Positions 56,007 to 64,000 of a stretch of DNA of 64,000 bases are shown piece after piece (positions within the stretch are counted from its first letter, which is position 1; every line of letters starts with the position of its first letter). The position numbers and the translations under genes were made by a program. The stretch spans positions 553,755-617,754 of the forward strand of contig UESW01004260.1 of the NCBI GenBank assembly GCA_900491605.1, written 5' to 3'. This stretch comes from Calamus simplicifolius (taxonomy: Eukaryota > Streptophyta > Magnoliopsida > Arecales > Arecaceae). Under the pieces are notes generated by a model that saw only the letters and a list, made by a program, of their open reading frames with translations, was not told where the DNA came from and ran no database searches.

Positions 56007-58173
56007 GTGAATACCACATTTCAAATGTTTAATTTATTCTCCGATCTAGCATTTGTAATATTTAAACAACTTTGTCTCGAAAATAAAATCAGTTTATATG
56101 AGCCATATGGTGAGAAGGTAAGAAATGCACTGGTTTTATATAGGCAAATAAAGATTGCAACCCTAGAGTTTGGACATAGGTCACTAATCAAAGGATTGAC
56201 CGGAGCAACATTTTTCATATAAGATGTGGAAGTAATCATGATAGAAAATATAAAAGATAGCTTGCTTAAATTATTTTATCATTAATAATTTAGAAATTAA
56301 AAGTTCCTGATAAAGAAAATATGATAGCGGCATGAGCAATAGCAAGCTCAACAATCAACAACCAGTTGTTGAAATGTCATGTTGCTTCTATGAATGACTT
56401 ACATGATTGGTTTTCAGAGTTGATCAGAGACCTCTGTTATCAAAGCATGTCTTTTAGTTGGTTGCTTTATAGAAAATCATAATCTTTGTTATACAATTAG
56501 TTTAATCAATTGGCAAATCATGAATTAGCCATGAACATATTCATAGGGACCCATTTAATTATGCTGTCTATGTTGAATCCAAATGAAATTATGGGAAACA
56601 AAAAACATGATATGAAATCACAATGGGAAATGGTTGGGGACATGTTCAAGATAAAGATTTCCCTTTCGCAGAGAGAAGAGAGATTTCAAATAATATCTTT
56701 GACTTTGGGATACAATTATTAGCTATAATCGCAACCTTAAAAGATTTTCAAATAAGTTAAAAAGAATTTCTGGTATCAAAAATAAAAAATGAAAGGTAAT
56801 TTTCTCATTTTAATCGAAACAAACTTCATTTATTAAGATTAGAAGGGAATATATAATGAATCGTTCCTCTAAATTAAAACAAACAAACCAAGGCCTTGGG
56901 ATCTGTGCACTCTTCAATTCCTTGCTAAAATTTTGAAGGATAAAGTTATTCTATGCATTTGAAGCAAAGAAGATCATTAGGTCATTAGTTGGACCACTGG
57001 ATCATTTATTCAAGCAGGATTTATATTAAAACTATTTAAACGTTAAAAATATAAAATATATTACTCAATTTTGAATATGCATAATAATTTTTAAGTTACG
57101 TTACATAATGCATTCCATATTGACACTTTATATAATACATTCCAATTCGCCACTCTATGCCACTCTTTGCTTAAAACAAAAGTACAAATAAATAGATCAT
57201 TTAAAATTTCTAATAAAAATAAAAATTTGATGCAAAAAAATATATGAAATTTATTGATATTTTAACATTATAAATAATAAAATTTAAGAATATCAATAAT
57301 TAAAGTAAATATATAAAATTTTCTATAATGTTCTACTAAAGGAAAAAAGAATTGATTATGTTTTTATGAAAATAGTCAATTATGATATACGTATATAAAA
57401 ATACCATCAAAATATAATGACATAGAATGACCATAAAAAAGCATTTAAACAGTTTCTAAACCAGGCTTTAGTTGTTTGAATACTAGCTAAAGCATCATTT
57501 TAAAGGTTCATCATATTTTGATATTTTAATTAGTATGATTCCATGATCCGTAGCATGAAGAGACATGTAAATTATTGTTCATATATATTTTCCTTTGTTT
57601 TCTCACCACTAGGTGGCAAAACTCACCTGATTGTATGAAGTCTACAAAATTGAAAATTTCAACTGGATTGATACCATAAATTTAGGCCATTGTACTCCTT
57701 CCAAGTAGACCAGGGCCGAAAAAAATTTTGAGAGCTCACAAACTAAAGTTGCCTAACAGTTTGCAACCTGTTTTTTTTTTTTTTTTTTTTTAATATTTGA
57801 GAAATATATTCCTACTTAATTCTAGAAAGGTTATGAACAAGTCAGAATTGGATATATAACCAACAGAGACGACACAATTTTTCACAAGCGTTAGAGAGTA
57901 ATTAGGTAAAGTGGTTTGGATTTCTAATTCTCCATTAAAGATGAATGAAGTACAGTGGATATCATGTGCCTTTGAGCTCAGGTCTTGTCATGGATTAATT
58001 GGGAATCCAACCACCGTCCTTGTTTCACCAACAAGGTTCGAAATAAAGGGCTTTAAGCGTAGGGTTATTTTCTTTCAATTGATATTTATCCATCTTTTTT
58101 ATCGATTATAAAGATAATTAACTTTTATAAAAAAAATCATGTTCATCGGATATATTATTTTATTCAAAAAAGG
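56007..58173. other. AT-rich spacer, no gene seen
   Basis: No recognisable coding frame or repeat apart from a T-run near 57.77-57.79 kb. Confidence 0.6.
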
Positions 58174-58178
58174 TCATT

Positions 58179-58621
58179 TGTGATGTCCTTTTCAATAGTT
58201 TCACATTAAAATTTGAAAGTTGGTTATCTTGTGGACCCAGATCGTTACAATATGGTATCAAAGTCATGCATCAGTCGAAAGTGCAGGAGTTAAGTTTTAC
58301 ACAGGGCAAAATGCTATATCGATGGGAGCCACCTTTTGAACCTGTGGAGGCCACAGAGTAAAATGCTACGTTGATGGAAGCCACCTCTTGAATCTATGGG
58401 GGCCACCTCTAGAATCCTGCCCTTTGTAAGAGGATAGATTGTGATGCCCCTTTTAATAGTCCCATATCGAAAAATTAAGGTTGGTTGTATAGTTTATAAC
58501 CCATTAAGAAAGATAAAAAAGTACCAAATGAATTCTTTTGGACTGTGATGGTCTAAATTGATGTGAATTATCCATCTTACTTTCTTATAATGAAACGAAT
58601 TTGTGGGTCCAAATCGTTACA
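58179..58621 (+). mobile_element. TRIM retrotransposon with unequal LTRs
   Basis: LTR 1 is 58179-58249 (71 bp) and LTR 2 is 58440-58621 (182 bp). Both start TGTGATG(T/C)CC and end (C/A)A(G/A)ATCGTTACA-like. The PBS TGGTATCAAAGTC follows at 58253 and a purine tract AAGAGGATAGAT precedes LTR 2. The internal part is 190 bp and contains a repeated GGGGGCCACC/GGAGCCACC motif. LTR 1 has lost its middle. Flanks TCATT and CCATC agree only partly as a TSD. Confidence 0.72.
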
Positions 58622-60500
58622 CCATCAAAACTTTGTTAGTGTATTTATTTAGCTTCGTAGCAACGGAGAGTGAATGTTTGATGCTGTCTTCTAGTTGGGG
58701 GTGGGGTACTGTTATTACCCTTGGCTTGGTGCAACACACTGTGTGGTTTGGGTTTCAGGTCAGATTCACATGGATTCCAGCCATTCGGATTTCAGCTATT
58801 CCGGTGGGCGCTTATCCCTGGATGCAGTGGAGTTTTAGGTTTGTCATCAATCATTGCAACTGGAATTTTTTAGCCTCTTGCTCAGGCTATTAGCATTATT
58901 ATTATTTTATTGTTGAGACTGGGGCTTGTCATGGAGGATGGGACCTAAGTCTCATATCATATGTTTCATGTTAGGTTTACTCTCATTATCCGCAAGTAAT
59001 CATGACCAAGCATCAGTTCTGTCATTCAAACCAATCAACTGGTTTTACTGGTGATTAGGAGAACTGAATCTCATATTAATTCAATTCTTTAATTGCACCA
59101 GTTGTACAGTATTGACTTAATTAAAATTGAATGAATCAATTGATATTTTTTTTTTTTGTTGATGGTAATCTATTATAAATCAATAAAATCAAATTGATTT
59201 TCATATTCTTTAATATTACTTTTTAACAAATATAATTTAAATATCATCATTATTTTCTAGGAGCTTTTTTTAGCGTAAAACCCTCTTCCCCCTCTTGTTT
59301 AACCAGCCTGACACTCTATCTCTCATACCTCTTTTTTTTTATTTAGAAATTTAAGATAATTTTTAAATATGAATATGGATATTATATTTTATTTAAGTTT
59401 CTATAATTTAATTTTAAGAATTTAAATTTTAAGCTATCAAATTACTTAAATTTTATTAAGAAAATATTTTTAAATTATCATAGTTTTATTTTAATTTGAA
59501 TTATATTTAATTAGTCATGCAGTATGACCATCAATCCATTAGTATATAGGACTATTGAACCATTAGCCTTGTTCTTTGACTAAGTTGGCGTCCAATCCAC
59601 TTCTAATAACTATGTTGTGGCTTTACTCTCTCTCGATCAAAGAGTACTCAGGTTTGCTTGCTAGATTGTTTTCAAACCAAGTTTCAATGACTAGGCAAGG
59701 ATTTGAGTTGATTATTTCAGGCCCAAGGTTTAGTTCATTGTTTTGTAACGATAGATAGACCTCATTGCTTAGCCAACTTAATTTCCAAGTTAACACGGCC
59801 CATGTGTCATTTATTCTTTGGTGGCAATTTTCTTCTTGAGGTAAGTAGAGGTTAATTATTTAGAAATAATTTTATATTTTATGATTGATGATGATTCAAG
59901 ATTTTCATGATATATAAAGCACGATGATCTTATATCAAAATTTTTAATCACTATCATATATAAAACGCAATGGTCTTATATAGATCATCCTAATATAAAG
60001 AGCAGACATGATCTAAGATCTCCTATCTTGAATTACCAAATGCTCTTATAAGAAAATCATGAATCTAAATGTTATCATATCTGGAAGAAAAGGATAGGAT
60101 AAACACCATAATTTATTTGCTAAGAAAAAAAAAAACATAAAGAATACATCTAAGAAAAACTTTAAGTATAAAAAACAAATTAATCATTTTTTATTTCATA
60201 AAATCGTCGTAACATAATGCTTCATATAATGTTGGCGCATTTTTATCATGGTCCCTGTAGAAAACGCGTTGCATGCTCAACTTCAGTGTTTTTTTTGCCA
60301 AATTTGCTGGAAAAGGAACACAATTTGATTTCTTTGGAAAATACGAACAAAATGTCGAAATATTAAATACTATGAATCTATCTATAAAAAAAAAGAATTT
60401 ACCGTCAGTTCATCAATCATTTTGCCTGCCTATATAGAAAAGCTGGCAAATTACTTTCAATTATTTTCCTCGTCTCATAGGACAAGGATCAGCTTATGAA
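58622..60500. other. AT-rich spacer, no gene seen
   Basis: Short open frames at 58603-58893 and 59576-59758 have no recognisable domain. Confidence 0.55.
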
Positions 60501-60521
60501 TTTTTTTTTTTTTTTTGGAAG

Positions 60522-60991
60522 CTTCTATTTGCACAGCAAAATTTGCTCTCGGCACTTCCTTAAATTATTAAAATAAATTTAATTTTTAAGCTATCCTTAA
60601 AACCCTCCCGCAATGTCCTCTCCTTCTCGGTTCGCTTCGATAGTCTCCCTTTCTTGGCTCTTCCATTCGTTTCAATGCTCCTTTCCCTTCTTTCATTTGC
60701 TCCGATAATTTTTTCCTTTCGGGCATCAACCCTTCTTTTTGACTTTTTTTTGTCTTGATAATCACGAAAGAGGGAAAAGGATTGGAGCATCAGAGCGAAC
60801 AAGAAAGAAAAGGAACACTGGTGGGGTTATCAGAGCGAATGAGAGAGCTGAGGAAGGAACTGTCGAAGCGAATCGAGAAGGAAGGAGGCATTGCGTGAGA
60901 GTTTTAAGAATAGTTTAAAAATTAAATTTTTTTTAAAAAAAATTAAGAGGAGAAGAGGGGTAGAGAGCAATTTTTGCTCTGCAAATAGAAG
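60522..60991. mobile_element. Foldback element, about 470 bp, near-complete hairpin
   Basis: The left arm 60522-60723 and right arm 60765-60991 are reverse complements with scattered differences. The ends read CTTCTATTTGCACAGCAAAA and the complement of CTTCTATTTGCAGAGCAAAA. Inner matches include CGCAATG.CTC and TTCGCTTCGA. The spacer is about 41 bases. T-runs flank both sides in the same direction. No coding sequence. Confidence 0.85.
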
Positions 60992-60995
60992 TTTT

Positions 60996-61608
60996 TTTTT
61001 TTCACTTGCTTATAATGAAGGGTAAAAAAGAAAATATATTATTTTATTTTTAGAAGAAAAATATAAAGTATATATTGACGAAGATTATGTTGCACGCGAC
61101 GAGGAGGCAGCACAGGACCGCATCCATCTCTTCCCATCAATTTCTGCTACCAAACGAAATCATTGAAAGATGAGCAGACAGTACACATTCCCATGATTTG
61201 TTGTACACAATTTATTAAGAGCCTCAAATCGACACGCGACCTAACTGGTGTTTTGCCCAACCCTTTGAAAACAATGGGCCACTAAGGTGGATTAATCACG
61301 AAAAAAGTCTTTGGCCTAAAAGGCTGTACCACGCCTGATGATTGATGTTCGACACATACATATGCATACTAAAAACAAAAATAATTAATATTTGATGCAT
61401 GCGCGTGCATGCTAAAAAAAAAAAAAAAAAATCTTTGATGTGCACGAATGCATTGTGCGCTAATCATCGAGTGCGATACGCACGACCTGCACTGCATCTA
61501 ATATACAAAAACTTTTTCTTAATCATGATGTCAAAATTGATACCTCCATTTAAACATATGAGAAATAATGGGTCTCCACAAAGCCCAAGACCAACAACCC
61601 ATATTCAA
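60996..61608. other. Spacer, no gene seen
   Basis: Contains an A-run at about 61414-61431 and near-repeated GATGCATGCGCGTGCATG words. No gene recognised. Confidence 0.55.
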
Positions 61609-61618
61609 AGAGGCATGG

Positions 61619-62198
61619 TTTTTTTTTTTTGATATAAATGGACGATCACACAATCCTAGTGCGAGTTAGCCTAGATAGGTTAGAATACAATATTTTTTAA
61701 GTACAAGGGGACAGAGGTGATCATCCTGATTCCATATCCAAAACCCAACATGACGGACTACAGAGGCTGCCACCCAATCAGCTGCAAAATTAGCCCCACG
61801 ATAGATATGCTGGATCTGAGCTCTGTGGACTTTCCGGAGGATAGACCAAATATCATGAAACAACGGATTGACGGAGACATGGTTGCATCCTTCCTTTCGA
61901 AGCTATCGGATGACAGTAAGAGAATCTCCCTCGATGAGAAGACTGTGAATATGAAGAATCCGAACTGCATAGGATATACTGGCCTAAGCTGCATAAAGCT
62001 CAGCCATAGAGATAGAGAAGTAAAGGATACCAAAACCATCCGTTGACAGTAACTCTCCGTCATGCCTCCGGATAATAAAGGCTGAACCAGCTAATTTTTT
62101 TCGGATACTTCCATCGAAGTTGATTTTAATAAATCCTGAAGAAGAGCTTTCAAGAGATAAAAATTGTATGCTCGCTGCCAAAGCAGCCAAAAAACCCT
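61619..62198 (-). mobile_element. 5'-truncated L1-type LINE with 10-bp TSD
   Basis: On the minus strand a decayed RNase H-like domain is readable: SGFIKINFDGSIRKKLAGSA and IIRRHDGELLSTDGFG (62.0-62.19 kb), then in other frames FHDIWSILRKVHRAQIQHIY and RGANFAADWVAASVVRHVGF (61.7-61.86 kb). It ends in a 12-base A tail (T run 61619-61630 on the plus strand). The 10-bp duplication AGAGGCATGG flanks it at 61609-61618 and 62199-62208. This is a target-primed insertion product cut short at its 5' end. Confidence 0.83.
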
Positions 62199-62501
62199 AG
62201 AGGCATGGGTCTTTTAGTGCTAGGAAATAAGCAAGTTGGCATTGTATTTAGCTTCAGACCATATAATTTGATCATAGAAGTCATTTGGCCTAAAACAGCC
62301 TAACCCCTAACCCCTTGCTTTATTGCCAAAATGCCACCCTACTTTCTTTTTTCCTCATATTTTCTTACCATTTTTCCATCATTCTTTTTTTTTTTTGAAG
62401 AAAAAAATCTTAATCGGGTTATCATTTTTTAAGTTTTTCTGTTATTTTCTGGTCAATGATATAAAAGCGATGAGGTGTTATAGATATTCTTAATTTTAAG
62501 G

Positions 62502-62503
<2 letters not shown>

Positions 62504-62563
<60 letters not shown>
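62504..62563. repeat. TA microsatellite, about 30 units
   Basis: Uninterrupted TA/AT dinucleotides over 60 bases. Confidence 0.95.
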
Positions 62564-62565
<2 letters not shown>

Positions 62566-63393
62566 TATTTTTTATTTAAAAATTGGGTGGCTTCTAATTA
62601 TTTGCCATGAAAATATTCGAGGGATGCTTATCAAAAACCAAGCTTCTATAACCTTCTATTCTCTGGGTTAATTCAAACTAGCCAGGAGATGGCATTGGGT
62701 GCCACCATGCATGGTAACAAGAATGAAATCTTGAAGGCCAAACTTAAGATCATGTGACTCAACATTCGATTGATCAAAATGCGACCAATTATGACAATAT
62801 TCTTATTAATACATTGAATGCGACCAAACGCTTGCAAACATTGCTTATTACTGGAAGAATAAATGAAACGTTAATTAAACATTGGTTATCATAATAAACA
62901 GCTGGCATCTAATAATCTAATTAAACTATTTTGCTGTGCAAATATTTATTATAAACAGTTTCAGTGCGACCATGCAAAAGACTCTTGCAAATTTTTTGAT
63001 GATAATCTACCAAAAAAAATGCCCGTGATGTTTATCTCTTTTTTTCAGCAAATTAATTATACAGTAATCTATAAAGTAATAACCTTGTGATGTCGTAGAT
63101 ATTTGCTTATGCTAACCAGTTCCAGTAAATCATACTTATAAATATTCGATGCTTAGGCTTTATCGCTCGAGCAAATATATATATATAGGGACGTCCAAAC
63201 CTGATCAAGATGGGCTATCACCTCATTTTGCATGGACAAAATCGTGCAGTGAATTGAGGCCCTGCAGGATAAGCTGGCAACAATTGGAGGAGATAGATAG
63301 AAACATGTCTTACCAGATGCACACAACCATATATATGTCTCTCCTATACTTCCCGGTGGTCCAAGCATCATATTGTTGAAAATGGTTTTCTTA

Positions 63394-63674
63394 AGTAGTG
63401 TTTGATTCATAAAAAGCTATTCTTGGGTAAATGTATAGGATAACATTTATCTAGAGAATAGCTCAAGGAATAACCACTTTTTAAAATAACAGCTTTGCTA
63501 TCAAGGGATAACTCTAGTTATTCCTCAGTCCCTAAGAAATAAGTTCAGGAGATAACCCATGGGTGGATATCCGCTCTAGTTAAACTTTTTCAGAACTATT
63601 CTCTTAGTTATAGCTTTTGGGAATAAGAAAGGATATTCGGGGATATTCCCTTATTCCTCATATCAAACACGGCC
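63394..63674. mobile_element. Tourist-like MITE (TTA target), copy 2, 281 bp
   Basis: TSD TTA at 63391-63393 and 63675-63677. Ends AGTAGTGTTTGAT and ATCAAACACGGCC are inverted repeats with few mismatches. The interior contains GGATAAC/GTTATTCC words as in 34234-34567, so the two belong to one family. Confidence 0.8.
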
Positions 63675-63677
63675 TTA

Positions 63678-64000
63678 GAGTACGAGCAAATGAATCAAAG
63701 TGAACTGATTGGATACCAACTCAAAAAGTTCCCAAATCCAATTAGACAATCCAAAGATCAATTGAGACTTAGTTTCTACATTTGAACTGAAATAAAAAGG
63801 ATAATTTGAGCTTTGGATTGGCCGTTGGGTTCAATCCAACAGCTTAATTTGGCTCTTTGGCCCAATTTGCAACAATATAACTGCATATTGAGTAAAAATC
63901 AGCACATCGTTCGACTCTCTAATTTAATTGGCAACAACTTCATTGTCAATTAGGACCCAATCATCGGAAATGGAATCGAATTTATCAATTGGACTCAACC
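63678..64000. other. Right-end spacer, no gene seen
   Basis: AT-rich, with repeated CAATT/AATTG words. Nothing recognised. Confidence 0.5.

Noticed and set aside
56007..56239. Opposite-strand 71- and 72-codon frames beside the 1-kb MITE
   Set aside because: No domain recognised, and mirror frames on both strands suggest chance.

Overview
The window looks like nuclear DNA from a flowering plant, most likely a monocot. A palm is only a guess. The evidence is GT-AG introns, long AT-rich spacers, and dense Ty3/gypsy, Ty1/copia, TRIM, LINE and MITE insertions with clear target-site duplications (TSDs). No bacterial operon, rRNA gene, tRNA gene or CRISPR array was seen.

Two cellular genes can be supported. 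(1) Positions 1-13194, plus strand: the 3' half of a plant XRN-type 5'-3' exoribonuclease, ten exons read by eye. At least two of these exons lack a single G that the conserved reading needs. Its introns hold a three-LTR TRIM (3186-3973) and a hAT-type MITE (5623-6405). (2) Positions 46661-47182, plus strand: a small two-exon gene with the two short motifs of the SOFL (SOB5-like) family, behind a CT/CA/TA microsatellite and a TATA box.

From 17 kb to 46 kb the window is mostly retrotransposons. A minus-strand chromodomain Ty3/gypsy element (Tekay/Del-like) spans 17378-26306, with TSD ATGTT and a broken gag-pol. A plus-strand TAT/Retand-like element spans 26898-33846 with TSD ATATA. It keeps only the start of gag and the end of integrase, followed by about 2.6 kb of tandem short hairpins. 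A decayed L1-type LINE (about 36.5-38.76 kb and 45.995-46.267 kb) is split inside its RNase H domain by a minus-strand copia element (38764-45994, TSD GTTAT).

The right part (47-64 kb) is AT-rich and gene-poor. It holds a decayed copia remnant (52-54.7 kb), a 1 kb MITE with internal 190-bp repeats (54989-56003), a TRIM (58179-58621), a foldback hairpin element (60522-60991), a 5'-truncated LINE with a 10-bp TSD (61619-62198), a long TA microsatellite and a Tourist-like MITE (63394-63674). A sister MITE of the last one lies at 34234-34567.

The most unusual structure is the hairpin array at 29.65-32.25 kb. Dozens of short stem-loops keep complementary arms while the stem sequence changes between repeat types. 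The related word CTCGG also dominates a tandem array in the U3 part of the same element's LTRs.
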